Below are positions 10,630 through 20,104 of a stretch of 64,000 nt of DNA, piece by piece. Origin of the DNA: Pyropia haitanensis (taxonomy: Eukaryota > Rhodophyta > Bangiophyceae > Bangiales > Bangiaceae); NCBI GenBank assembly GCA_008729055.1, contig SDUX01000002.1, forward strand, positions 686,496 through 750,495, given 5' to 3'. The notes below the pieces were generated by a model. It saw only the letters and a program-made list of their open reading frames with translations. It was not told the origin of the DNA and ran no database searches. A program made the translations under genes and the position numbers. Every line of letters begins with the position of its first letter. Positions within the stretch are counted from its first letter, which is position 1.

Positions 10630-12035
10630 CTACACGCCCTTACCCGCCGAGTCCGCCTCGGCCTCCGCCTCGGCGTCGGCACCCGCAGCGCCGCTCCCTC
10701 TCCTCCGCCCATCCGTCTTGGCGCGCGCGCCGGCGGGCACGCCGACGCGGCCGCGGCCGCCGCCGCCCCCCCCCCCGCCAGTCACCGCCGCCCGCGCCGC
10801 CACCGGCGGCTCGTACACGGGGATGGGCTGGCCGCGCGCGGCTTCCGCCGCCACCCGCGGGGGAGTCCCCGCCAGCAAAAAGGGCCCCACCGGCACTTCC
10901 AAAAGCGCCGAGCCGCCCCCCCCCCCAGCAGCCTCCTCTGCTCCCCCGCCGCCGCCGTCCATCACCAGCACCTGGTACGAGCCGCGCATGACCGCCCAGT
11001 CGGCCTGCACCGCCACGCCGCTACCATACCCAAACGACTCGCCCGGCTGGATGAGGGGCGTCAGCCCCACCACCCCCCGCCCGTCCACCGCCACCGCCCG
11101 GCCGTCGAGGTCGACCGACAGCCACCGGCGGCTGAGCAGCATCACCGGCTCGCGCCGCCGGTTCTCCACCTTGACGTCGTACTTGTGGAGAAAGTTGCCC
11201 CGCCGGCCGCCGACGAGCGACGACACGACCGTCACGCGCACGCCCGACGACTCGGTGACGACCGACGTGGACGGCACGAGCGCCGACAGGATGCGGCTGC
11301 GCGCCGACAGGTGCCGCAGCCCGGCGCACGCCGCGTCGGTGACAACGTCGGGGGGGGTGTCGGGCGGGATGGCCCGCGCCACCGCCCGCACCATGCCCAC
11401 CGCCGAGGCGGGCGCGGCGGCGGTGCTGGCGGCAGCCGCCAGTGGTGGCGGGTTGGCGACCGCGGCCAGCGGCAGCGGCGTCTGCAAGAGCGCCGCGACC
11501 AGCCGCGCGTACTCCCGCGGCGGCAGCGCCTCAAAGCCCTTGCGCCCAACGGCCGCGTCCACGGCTGCCGCGGACCGCAGCAGCGCCGGGTAGAGCACCC
11601 GGTGGCCCGCCGGTAGCCGCCGGCCGGCCGCCGCGGCCGCGCGGCCGGCCGCCGCCGCGGCCGCGGCGGCGGGCCCAGTCGCGGCCACGGCCGGCGGCGC
11701 GGCCGGCGGCGCTTCTGGTGGCGCGCCCCCACGGGGCGACACCCCCGGCGGCGTCGGCGGCGTCGGCACCCCGGCGCCCCCCCCCCCTCCGGCCGGCGCG
11801 CCTCCCCCACCGCCGGCGGCGGCGGCACCCCCCCCCCCCCCCCCGCCGCGGTCGAGGCGGTCCCCCCCCGGACCCCCCCCCCCGCGCGGGGCACGCCCCC
11901 GGCGGCGGCGGCGGCGGCGGTGCTCGTCGTGGGCGGCGTCGTCGCCAGGCCCGCCGCCATGCCGGGGCGGCGGCCGCGCGCGTGCCGCGACGCGCGGGCG
12001 ACGGCGCCCGCCGCGGCGCGGGTGGCCATGGACAT
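10630..12035 (-). CDS. plastid-directed ApaG-domain protein, frame broken at C-runs
   Basis: The C-terminal half carries a clear ApaG (DUF525) domain: VRVTVVSSLVGG, FLHKYDVKVENRRREPVMLLSRRW, a DLDGRAVAVDG segment, GVVGLTPLIQPGESFGYGSG and a MRGSYQVLV strand. Upstream is a helical segment (LYPALLRSAAAVDAAVGRKGF and on). The best start is ATG 12035 (next Met at 12029), opening an Arg/Ala leader (MSMATRAAAGAVARASRHAR) typical of plastid targeting. That leader and the domain lie in different frames; the switch falls in the C/G runs at about 11829-11882, so an indel is likely. After the domain comes an Ala/Gly/Arg tail. ApaG domains occur in bacterial ApaG and in eukaryotic PDIP38 and F-box proteins; their exact role is poorly known. 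Confidence 0.7.
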
Positions 12036-13179
12036 CTCGCGGCCGCCCGCGCACCGGCGGGACGGGGGGCGGCGGCGGCGTCAGCGGCGGCAGCGGCGGC
12101 GTCGGCGGTGGCCGCGGCGGTGGAGGGGGGCGGGCGGGGTGGGGGGGGAGGGGGGGGGAGCGAGAGTGTGACGCCGCCAAGGGGAAGCGGCGCGCAGGCG
12201 GGCGTGCCGGGACCGCCGCGAGCCGCCAAACCGGCGCCACAAACAACACGGGGAAGCAGCGCGGCAAGCCGCAGAGGTGGGGAGCAAAAGGGCGGGCAGC
12301 GGCGGCGGAGGAAGAAGACGGGCGGGGCGAGGGGGGGGGCACAAGGGAGACGGGCGCCCGTCTCACCGCCGGGGCGGCAGCGGTGGTGGCGCGGCGGCCG
12401 CGGGTCGTCCCCCTCCAGCCGCGCTCCGCCCAACGGTGTTGGTGGGGGGGACGCGCCTGACCAGGCGTGTGGGTGGGCCGGGGGGGGGTGTGCCACCGCG
12501 TTTGGGCCACCCACTCGCCGCGTGCGGCGCGCGTGCGGGCGGTGGCGGTGGGGGTGCTGGCGGCCGCCCGTCTCCTCCATCCTAACCCCCGTGGACTTTG
12601 TCTCATCTCGGCTGTCAAGCACTTGGAGTTGCTACAAGCCCCGTGAGCGGGAGGCCGGGCGGAAGAGGCAGCTAATGGGTGCCACTTTTGTCCGCGTGCC
12701 CACCACGCGTCGAGGCCAGGAGATCTCGCCAGGGGGCGATCGGGACCACCGCGAGCGCTGGCACCTCCCGAGCCGCCCCCCGCCGCCGCCCCTCCACACA
12801 CGCCCGCGGGGCTCGCACCCGGGGTGGCCAATCATGCGCGGGGGGGCGCCGCCGATTGGGTGCGCCACGAGCGCGCTCCCCGCGGGCAGCCCCGCCTGCG
12901 CGCGGCCCGCGGGCATCGGCCGCCGTAGCGTCGCGTGTGGCGGCGTGCCGGGGGGGTTCCGCCGCCCCCCACCCGCGACCGCCAGCTCGGCCGCTTCCGC
13001 CGCCGTCGGGTCTGCCCGCTACCGCTCCTCGTCCACGCGTTGGAAAAACCAGCCGCTTCCCTCCGTCCCCTGTCCGCGTCCCATTCCCGCCGGTCTCCCT
13101 CCCTTTGGGCGCGTGTACCGACCTCGTTTCCGTCCGACTGCTGTCAGCGGCTGTCGCTCGCGGCGCGACGCCCGGCACC
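12036..13179. other. divergent intergenic region with CCAAT pair
   Basis: Separates the minus-strand ApaG gene from the plus-strand FAS1 gene. A plus-strand CCAAT at 12828-12832 and a minus-strand CCAAT (ATTGG) at 12855-12859 sit 22 bases apart, a plausible bidirectional promoter core. The FAS1 5' leader would be about 320 bases and pyrimidine-rich. No separate gene seen. Confidence 0.4.
12828..12859. promoter_or_regulatory. inverted pair of CCAAT boxes
   Basis: CCAAT on plus at 12828-12832 and ATTGG at 12855-12859, between two divergent genes for plastid-directed proteins. Candidate NF-Y sites; no experimental support visible. Confidence 0.35.
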
Positions 13180-14190
13180 ATGGCCGCCTTTGTGCCCGCC
13201 GCGGCGGCGGCGTCACGGGTGCACCGGCAGGCGCCGGCGGCATGCCTCTCGCGCGGTGCCTTTGTGGGCGCCCCTGTGACGGCGCGCGCCACGCCCGCGC
13301 CGGTCGTGGCGGCGGCGGCCACCCCCCGGATGGGCTACAACAACACCATCCACGAGAACCTCAAGGCGGCGGGCGTCTTCAAGACGCTCATCGCCGCGGC
13401 CGCCGCGTCGAACGCGTACGGCGCGGGCACCAAGGGCAACTTTATGGTCTTTGCGCCGTCGGACGCGGCGTTTGCGCGCCTGCGGCCGGGCACGCTCGAG
13501 GCGCTGCTCGCGCCGGGCAAGGAGGCCACCCTCCGCGCGATTGTCAAGCGCCACGTGGTGCCGGGCAACGTGCTGACGCTCCAAAAGATGAAGGGCGTGG
13601 GGTACTTTGAGGGTGTGGAAGGCGGGCCGCTGCCGTACGAGGCGCTCGGCGGGGTGATCCGCGTCGGCAACGCGCTCGTGCAGCAGGACCGGTCCAACAT
13701 TGAGTGCTCCAACGGCATCATCCACGTGATCGACAGCGTGCTCGTGCCGCCGAGCGTGACGCCTGCGGGCGTCTTTGCGGGCTACCAGCCGGCCAAGCCG
13801 GCGCTCTCCGACTCGGTTGCCGAGACCTACTACGCGCAGCCGTCGACGACGATGGCACTCGGCTCGGCGCGTGCCCGCGGTGCGTCGACGGCGCCGGGGA
13901 CGACGAGCGGCCGCAAGGCGATGGGCCTCGTCAAGCAGCTCCCGTTCTGGGCGTACGGCCCGCCGTACAATGCGGCCTACCAGGAGGACTATGAGCCCAT
14001 CTCGATTGCTGCGCCCGACGTGGCGGCGATTGACTACCAGGTCTTCCCGCCGGGCTCGGTGGTGGTCGTGCCCGACTCGGTCAATGCTGGGGAGCTCAAC
14101 CCCGTGTCGGGCTACTCCAAGTACATTGGCAAGACAAAGCGGAACGTGGAGGGCGCGGCCATCAGCGAGTACAGCAAGCTGGACAACTAG
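13180..14190 (+). CDS. plastid FAS1-domain protein, phycobilisome-linker-like
   Basis: Intact 336-residue single exon. Residues 1 to about 50 form a leader (MAAFVPAAAAASRVHRQ...) ending at ATPRMGYNN, consistent with stromal delivery. Residues 52-195 are a fasciclin (FAS1) domain: NLKAAGVFKTLI, FMVFAPSDAAFARL (H1 box), LRAIVKRHVVPGNVLTL and IIHVIDSVLVPP (H2 box). The remaining 140 residues are a Pro/Tyr-rich extension with AMGLVKQLPFWAYGPPY, EPISIAAPDVAAIDYQVFPPG and SGYSKYIGKTKRNVEG. Red-algal phycobilisome structures include linkers with FAS1 domains and extended tails; assignment to that group is inference from architecture. Otherwise FAS1 proteins are usually secreted adhesins, but this leader does not look like a secretory one. 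Confidence 0.75.
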   Translation: MAAFVPAAAAASRVHRQAPAACLSRGAFVGAPVTARATPAPVVAAAATPRMGYNNTIHENLKAAGVFKTLIAAAAASNAYGAGTKGNFMVFAPSDAAFARLRPGTLEALLAPGKEATLRAIVKRHVVPGNVLTLQKMKGVGYFEGVEGGPLPYEALGGVIRVGNALVQQDRSNIECSNGIIHVIDSVLVPPSVTPAGVFAGYQPAKPALSDSVAETYYAQPSTTMALGSARARGASTAPGTTSGRKAMGLVKQLPFWAYGPPYNAAYQEDYEPISIAAPDVAAIDYQVFPPGSVVVVPDSVNAGELNPVSGYSKYIGKTKRNVEGAAISEYSKLDN

Positions 14191-14769
14191 AGGGGGGCGG
14201 GCTGACCTGTGTGCGCGCTCCTCTGCGCGCGCGGGTACCGCGGGCGGTCACGGAGGAGGAGGTGGTGTGGGTTGGGGACGAGGGGGCGGGCTCGACGATG
14301 GTGCGGGAGCTGCGTGACCGCAGCTCAGCGGCGGCCATAGGGGCCGTGCGGTCGACGCGCGGTGATGGACCAAGCGACCCCACCGGGCGGTGCGTGGCCG
14401 CGGCGGGGCAATCCTCGTCTCGCCGGCCGCGGGTGCGGGTGACTTGGGTGGGCGACTGAGCGGGCGCGTGCGCGACAGCACGGGGGCAGCATTCGTGCTT
14501 TGGGCGCGTCGCCCTACAATGTTTTTTCTTTCTTTCCCCTATGTGTTCCGGTCCCTAACCCGTTGGAGCGGCGTCGTTTGGTGGCCACGGGGGGTTTGCT
14601 CGAGCACGTGCAGCTGCGGGCACGTGCCCGGAGCCCACGCTGGCCGTCCCGCCACGACTGCAGGCCGGCGCACCCACGCAGCCGCGCGGGGTGCCCAGGA
14701 GGCGCCACCGCACAAGCCTGACGGCGGTGCGCCGCGCCGCCCCTCCGCCCCCCCGCGACCACCCCGCCG
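14191..14769. other. 3' flanks of FAS1 and of the next minus-strand gene
   Basis: No gene seen. Includes a perfect hairpin at 14307-14326 and a short T-rich stretch near 14520-14540. Confidence 0.35.
14307..14326 (+). other. perfect 8-bp hairpin downstream of FAS1
   Basis: GAGCTGCG, a TGAC loop and CGCAGCTC form an uninterrupted inverted repeat 117 bases after the FAS1 stop. It could fold in the 3' UTR. In GC-rich DNA such a stem may also arise by chance. Confidence 0.3.
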
Positions 14770-16246
14770 TCAGCTCCCCCGGAGCAGCCCCCCCGGCCGG
14801 CCCGGCCCCGACGACAGCCGCCGCCGCGCCACCCCCGGCGGCGGCGCGTCGCCCCACAGCAGCGCGCTCGGCACGTCCCCGCCCCCGCTCGCGCCGCCGC
14901 CCGCGTCGCGGCCCAGCCGCGGCGGCGGCAGCGGCGGCGGCAGCGGCGCCCGCTCCGCCGCCACCCCGCCGCCGCCGCCGCCCCAGTCGGACGATGGGGT
15001 AGACGGCGGCGACGCGGGCGGCGGCGAGCCGAGCCGGCCGCCATTGAGCACCAGCCGCCGCTCGCCGCCGCTGGAGCGCGAGGAGGAGGACAGGGGGGAC
15101 GCCGCCGGCGGCAGCAGCCGCCGCAGCCCGCCGCCGCCGCCGCCGTCGCCGCCGCCGCCGCCGCCGCCATCGCCGCCGCTGCCGCTGCCGCCATTCCCAT
15201 CGCCGCCATCGTCACCGCCGCCGCCATTCCCATTGCTGCCGTCGTCCCCGCCACCGCCGCCGCCACCGCCGCCGCCACCACCACCGCCGCCACCGCCGCC
15301 GCCGCCGCCCCCACCGCCGCCCCCACCGACACCGCTGCCGAGGCGGTGGTAGTGGAAGGGCACCCCCCCCCGTGGGGCGGCGACCCCGCCGCCGGGGACC
15401 CCCCCACCGACGCGGACGCGCGCAGCTGCGGCCGCCGCCGGAGGGTCGTCAGCGCCAGCAGCCGCGCCGTCTCGTCCGCGTGCGAGCGCGACGCCGCCGA
15501 CACGGTCGCCTGGGACTGCGAGTTGAGGCGGGCGGTCAGCGCCTGCACGCGGTCGCCAGACTCGGACAGCTTCTGCGGGGGGTGGTGCGGGGGGAAATGG
15601 AAAGCACAGCGGGTGCATCGCAGCGTGGGCGGGGGAGCGGGAGTGAGATTGTGGTGCCCGCGGCGGGCGGGAGTCAAGACCCGGGGCGGGACACGTCGGC
15701 CACAAAAACGGCAAGACAAAGCGCACCAGATACCAGCGGCGCCGCCACGGGCCAGGCCGCCACCGCGCCAGCCCTCATCGCAGCTCCCTTTCAACACTCT
15801 GCAGCGCCACCCACACGCATAGACACAGCCAGCCGCCGCTGCTCCGACACAAAAACCAAAAAAAACCAAAAAAAAAGAGAGACAGCGTCCCCACGTACCA
15901 GCCGCAAGGCGTCTGCATCCTCCCGCGCCGCCCGCGTGGCCGCCTCGGCCGCCCGCCGCGCAGCCGCGGCGCCCGCGAGCGCCGCCTCGGCCGCCGCCTC
16001 GCGCTGCACCGCCGCCGCGGCGCGCGCGGCGGCCGCGTCGCGGTCAGCAGCGGCGGCCGATGCCGCGGCGGCGGCCGCCGCGGCGGTCGCCCGCGCGGTC
16101 GCGGCGGTGGCGGTGGCGGCGGTGGCGGCGCGCGCCGCGGCGGCGGCGTTGTCCGCCGCGACGGCGGCGAGGAGGGCGACAAAGGTGGCGGCGGCGGCGA
16201 GCAGCAGCAGCAGCAGGAGCGTGAGGATCCAGGCGAGCCACCCCAT
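14770..16246 (-). CDS. membrane-anchored Ala-rich coiled-coil / Gly-rich protein, two exons
   Basis: ATG at 16246 opens one strong membrane helix (MGWLAWILTLLLLLLLAAAATFVALLAAV), followed by a long Ala/Arg/Glu helix likely to be coiled coil (EAALAGAAAARRAAEAATRAAREDADALRL). Exon 1 ends at 15899 on a GTACGT donor; the acceptor CCGCAG gives exon 2 from 15572, continuing as KLSESGDRVQALTARLNSQSQATVSAASRSHADETARLLALTTLRRR in phase. After a C-run near 15361-15370 the protein-like frame shifts to one with a long Gly run, DDGSNGNGGGG, a Ser patch and an Arg/Gly-rich end at 14770. The helical part faces one side of a membrane with a disordered tail. No family recognised. Confidence 0.5.
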
Positions 16247-16860
16247 GAGAAGGGGGAGAGAATTTTGGGGGGTGGGGGGGGGGGGGGGGGGGGCGGACAA
16301 AGCGCGGTCAAGGGGGGGGGGGGAAGGGACGGGTAACGGTTGGGGGGCAGCGGTTATGAAGGGCAGCGCGCTCACGCTGCCACCGGCCGACGCGCCGGGG
16401 GGCGACGGCGGACTGACCAGCACGTACGGCTGCGACGGCCGCAGGCCACCACCAGAGACGAGAGGCGGGCGGGTCGGGTCTCGGGGGGGAGGCGGCGGGG
16501 GGGGGGGGGTGGGGGGGGGCCGCCGCCGGCGAGCGCCACCAAACCCTCGCCGCTGGCAGCGAGCGGCCGCGCCGCGCGCGCGGCCGCCCACACGGCGCGG
16601 CCGCCGACGTGGCGTGGCGCGGCCGCCGACGCGTGCCCGCGGCGGGCCCCGTCATCGCCGCCCATTGGCGGGGCCACCAAGTACAATGCAATTTGATGGG
16701 TTGAGGGGGGGGGCGCGGCCAACGCGGGCGCGCCGCGGCGCTCGCCCGACGGTGCGCGGGGAGCGGACGCGCCCGCGGCGGGCGGTGGGGGGCGCGCGCG
16801 TCGGCGGCAGCGGTGGGGGGCGCGCGCGTCGGCGGCAGAGGTGGGGCGGGCACGGGCCCA
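16247..16860. other. upstream region of the membrane-protein gene
   Basis: Poly-G and GC-rich sequence with a minus-strand CCAAT (ATTGG) at 16664-16668, about 420 bases upstream of the ATG. A near-duplicate GGGGGGCGCGCGCGTCGGCGGCAG unit occurs twice near 16785-16840. No gene seen. Confidence 0.35.
16664..16668 (-). promoter_or_regulatory. CCAAT box
   Basis: ATTGG on plus, so CCAAT facing the minus-strand gene that starts at 16246. Candidate promoter element only. Confidence 0.3.
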
Positions 16861-16926
16861 CCGCTAGTGTCTATTCTACCGGAGATGAGGATCAAATGAT
16901 CCTCACCTGAGGATCATTTGATCCTC
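16861..16926 (+). repeat. left end: terminal inverted repeat plus two palindromes
   Basis: Terminal repeat 16861-16881, then GAGGATCAAATGATCCTC at 16887-16904 and GAGGATCATTTGATCCTC at 16909-16926, separated by ACCT. The local AT content contrasts with the GC-rich flank. Confidence 0.75.
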
Positions 16927-18053
16927 GCCTGACCTGACCAGAAATCGTCGATTCCATGCATCTGAGAGGGTTTTTTGTCCTCCACCAGGCTACGGAGAGC
17001 TACAGACGCAGCCTGAGGGGCGCCCGCGGCGACCGGCGGCCGCGGCGCCGTTCGCAGCGCCGGCGAAGACGACCACAAAGGCGACGACGGGGGCGCCACG
17101 AGAGGGGCGGCAGGCAGAGGCCCCGCCACGGCGGCCAGCGCGCCCGGCGCAACGAGCGCAGGTGCGCCTGGACCGGGCGCCCCAAACGACGGCCGCGCCA
17201 CGGCCAGCACCACAGCCCCCTGCCCAGTGCCGGTAGGGCTCCGAACACGGGCGCCCGCGGCGCCCCCGCCGGCGGAGGCGTCAAAGTTGCGCCCCCACCC
17301 CGCCGCGGCGGCGTCGTCGCCGGCACAGCCGCCGTCGCCAGTGCCGTCTCCGACCCCTACGCCGGCGTCGACGGCGACGGCTGCGCGGCGGAGGAGGCGG
17401 AGGTGACGGCGCCTCCGCCGGAGGCCAGACCCCCACCCCGTCCCCCTTCGCCGTCGCCGGCGGCGGCAGGAGCGACGAAAAGGGCGAGAAGGCCGCCGGC
17501 GGGAAGGGCGACGGCCCTCCCCGCTTCCCGGCCGCCGGTGGGGCTAACACCCGGCAGCTGCTGCCGCGGCCGCTGCCGGCGGGCGCCGGCGACGCTGCCG
17601 CGCGCGACGGCGTTCCGCCGTTGCCGCTGCCGCTGCCGCTGCCGCTGCCGCTGCCGCTGCCGTTGCCGCCGGCGGCGGCAACGCTGCTCGCTGAAGCCGC
17701 CGCGGGGGGCGTACCGCCAAAGCGAAATCCCCCAAGCAGGGCCCCCCCAAAGGGCCCCCCCCCGGGGGTGGCCGCCCCGCCGCGCAGACGCACCCCAAAG
17801 GGCGTCCCATACGTCGAGGGGGTGGCCCCAAACGGCGGCGCCGCCACCACCCCGCCGCCGCCGCCCGCCGTCGGCGTGCCGCCACTGGGGACGCCGCCGC
17901 CCACCGGGGCGGCGCCCGCCCCCGCCCGCGCCGGCGTCTGGGGGGTGCCCCCCGCCGGCGGGGCACCCGCCGCCGCCGTGGCGCGGGGGTGGGCAGAGGG
18001 GAAGACCTGTGAAGGAAGAGGAGTAAACTGGCAACCGTTCGGCTGAGGGGGCT
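16914..18053 (-). CDS. candidate FG-repeat-like protein inside the element
   Basis: Not a clean single frame. One minus-strand frame (about 18053-17450) is rich in Gly, Pro, Ala, Ser with FG dipeptides: APPFGATPSTYGTPFG, GPFGGALLGGFRFGGTPP, then a GSGSGS run. A second frame ending at 16914 reads VRSPTGTGQGAVVLAVARPSFGAPGPG and closes with SLVEDKKPSQMHGIDDFWSG, its stop lying inside the left palindrome. The composition recalls FG nucleoporins. The two parts could be joined by an unrecognised intron or an indel. No start can be fixed; one upstream ATG lies in the right palindrome. It may be captured host sequence or chance openness. Confidence 0.3.
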
Positions 18054-18365
18054 TTTCCCGTAGTCGACCCCCCCTCTGCGCTCGGCCATGGTGTGCGGAA
18101 CCCGCACGCGCCAGGCTCTCTCTGCTTCTGTGCGTCCGCGGCACGCGGCGGGCGCGCAAGACCTGGCACATGGTGCCGCGGGCGGCGATCCCCGGTGCAG
18201 CGCCACCGGCCCGGGCACTCGACAAAAAGCGCGCCAAACTCATCTTCTGCTCAGGCTTGGATGCACCGGAGCTCCCCCAAGGGCAAAGAGACGGCGCTGA
18301 GTTCGTTTCTGGCCTCAGAAAAGGCGGCAGGTGGCGGGAACTAGAAGAAAACAGACACTGAAAAA

Positions 18366-18424
18366 CCGGATCATTTGATCCGAAAAGGATCAAATGATCC
18401 GGTCGGTAGAATAGACACTAGCGG
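18366..18424 (-). repeat. right end: terminal inverted repeat plus two palindromes
   Basis: Mirror image of the left end: palindromes at 18366-18382 and 18387-18400 separated by AAAA, then the inverted terminal repeat 18404-18424. The next bases (CGCTAGCGG) again resemble the proposed target. Confidence 0.75.
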
Positions 18425-18655
18425 CGCTAGCGGTGCCGCGACGAGGAGTGGCGCCCGCAGGGTTCCCAGGGGGGCATGTACCAGCCGCCACGGCTCGTCG
18501 CCAGTTCTCCAAGCCATCCAAACACACAAGGAACAAAACCATCTGTGGTGCACGGCCAACGCGCCGCACCCCATGTTGCGAGCCACACCCGCCCTACTCT
18601 CCCTACCCCTCCCCTCAACCCCCATCCCCCACAAGAAAAAACCCAAAGAAAACGC
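18425..18655. other. short spacer between element and MDHAR-like gene
   Basis: 3' flank of the reductase gene; C- and A-rich near 18590-18655. No feature seen. Confidence 0.3.
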
Positions 18656-20104
18656 TTACGCGCACGCAGCGAGCAGCTCGGCGGCCGACGACGCCGCCTT
18701 GAGCGCCGCCACGTCCACCTCTGGCGTGTTGCGCGCGAGCGCCACCATCGCCGCCGTGTCCGCGTCGCTGCCGCCCTCCATAAACACCCCCACCGCCTTG
18801 CCGCCGTCCACCCACACGGACGCGAGCCCCTCCTTCAGGTTGCCCACCGTCACGGAGGTGCCCTCGTTGCGGCCGTAAAACTTCCAGCCCAGGTCAAAGA
18901 CGCGCGAGTAAAAGTAGGGCAGGTAGTCATAGTCGCCCGAGGCGGTGCCCAGGATGGACGCCACCGCGTGGGCGGCCGTCTCCCGCGCGTTTTGCACGTG
19001 CTCCATCCGCGTCATGCCGCCGGTCATGGCCAGCGGGAAGGTCGCCACGTCGCCAATGGCGTACACGCCCGCCGCCGACGACTCGAGCGACCCGTTCACC
19101 TTGATGCCCCCCGCCTCCATCTCCACCGCCCCGTCCACGAGCTGCGTATTGGCCCGCGCGCCGACGCCAACGACCACCACCTTGGCGGCGACCTCCGTCT
19201 TTTCCCCATCCTTACACATGATGACGCCGCGCACCTTGCCGTCGTCGTCGCCCAGGATCTCCTCGCACAGGCGGCCATCGTACAGCAGCTCAATGCCCTT
19301 GTCCACATAGTACTGCTCATAGTGCGACGCGATCTCAGGCGTAAACAGCCGCGGCATCATGTGCTTGTCCGGGTAGATCATCTTGACCTGGCAGCCAATC
19401 GTCGCCGCCGCCGCGGCCACCTCCATCCCAATGTACCCGCCGCCCACCACCACCACCGGCTGCCCCTTGGCAGCCTGCAGCGCGTCGTACAGACGGAGGC
19501 CCTCGGCATTCTCCCGCAGCGTGTACACGCCGTCGAGCCCCCACCCGGGCGTCTTGGTCAGCGCAATCGGCGCCGCGCCCGTCGCGATGATCAGCGCGTC
19601 CTCCGCCACGACCGTGTCGCCCGCGGCGGTGGTGAGCGTCTTGGTCGCCACGTCCACGCCCGTCACCTCGGTCGACAGCTTCACGTCCACCCCCGCGTCG
19701 GCGTACCACGCCGCGTCCTGCCGCGCGCCGCCCCCCCCGACGGACGTGTGGAAGCCGGGCAGCCGCGCGGGCGGGTCGGCAAACAGAAACGCCTTGGACA
19801 GCGCCGGCCGCTCGTACGGGAGCACCTCCTCCCGGCCGACGATGCAGAGGCTGGTGTCGGGCGACGCCTCGACGAGCGACTTGGCCACGTAGCCGGCGGC
19901 GTTGCCGCCGCCCAGCACCACCACCTTGTACGTGGAGGTGGCCATGGAGACCGCCGCCGCCGCCGCCGCGCGCGCGGGGCGGGCCGCCGCAACGTAGGTG
20001 GGGGTAAAGGCGGAGCGCACCGCCGCCTGGGGGCGCGCCGCCCCGAGGCCGCGGGCCGCGGCGCCGAGGCCGCCCGCGGGCAGCAGGAAGGCCGCGGTCG
20101 CCAT
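18656..20104 (-). CDS. plastid monodehydroascorbate reductase-like flavoprotein
   Basis: Intact 482-residue single exon. ATG 20104 opens a leader (MATAAFLLPAGGLGAAARGLG...RSAFTPTYVAAARPARA) before the enzyme at about residue 58. Two nucleotide-binding folds are visible: VVVLGGGNAAGYVA at 61-74 (FAD) and VVVVGGGYIGMEVA at 217-230 (NAD(P)H), plus ALIIATGAAP and the second FAD motif VYAIGDVATFP near 348. LPYERPALSKAFLF matches the MDHAR/ferredoxin-reductase group. Such enzymes reduce the monodehydroascorbate radical in the ascorbate cycle. No redox-active CxxxxC disulphide is seen, which argues against glutathione reductase or lipoamide dehydrogenase. It shares a divergent promoter region with IF-1. 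Confidence 0.82.
   Translation of the reverse strand: MATAAFLLPAGGLGAAARGLGAARPQAAVRSAFTPTYVAAARPARAAAAAAVSMATSTYKVVVLGGGNAAGYVAKSLVEASPDTSLCIVGREEVLPYERPALSKAFLFADPPARLPGFHTSVGGGGARQDAAWYADAGVDVKLSTEVTGVDVATKTLTTAAGDTVVAEDALIIATGAAPIALTKTPGWGLDGVYTLRENAEGLRLYDALQAAKGQPVVVVGGGYIGMEVAAAAATIGCQVKMIYPDKHMMPRLFTPEIASHYEQYYVDKGIELLYDGRLCEEILGDDDGKVRGVIMCKDGEKTEVAAKVVVVGVGARANTQLVDGAVEMEAGGIKVNGSLESSAAGVYAIGDVATFPLAMTGGMTRMEHVQNARETAAHAVASILGTASGDYDYLPYFYSRVFDLGWKFYGRNEGTSVTVGNLKEGLASVWVDGGKAVGVFMEGGSDADTAAMVALARNTPEVDVAALKAASSAAELLAACA

Larger units (their letters stand above)
16861..18424. mobile_element. inverted-repeat element, 1.56 kb, non-autonomous
   Basis: The segment is bounded by perfect 21-base inverted repeats: 16861-16881 (begins CCGCTAGTGTCTATT) and 18404-18424. 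If the flanking CTAG is a 4-base target duplication, the element proper is 16868-18417 with 14-base ends TGTCTATTCTACCG, inserted into a palindromic CCGCTAGCGG site. Just inside each end are two copies of a GGATCAAATGATCC-type palindrome (16887-16904, 16909-16926; 18366-18382, 18387-18400). No transposase is visible; the interior carries an FG-rich reading frame. This is the architecture of a non-autonomous DNA transposon, possibly one that captured host sequence. Superfamily unresolved. Confidence 0.7.

Noticed and set aside
12632..12916. Small minus-strand frame in the ApaG/FAS1 spacer
   Set aside because: Lies over the CCAAT pair, no domain, composition of promoter DNA.
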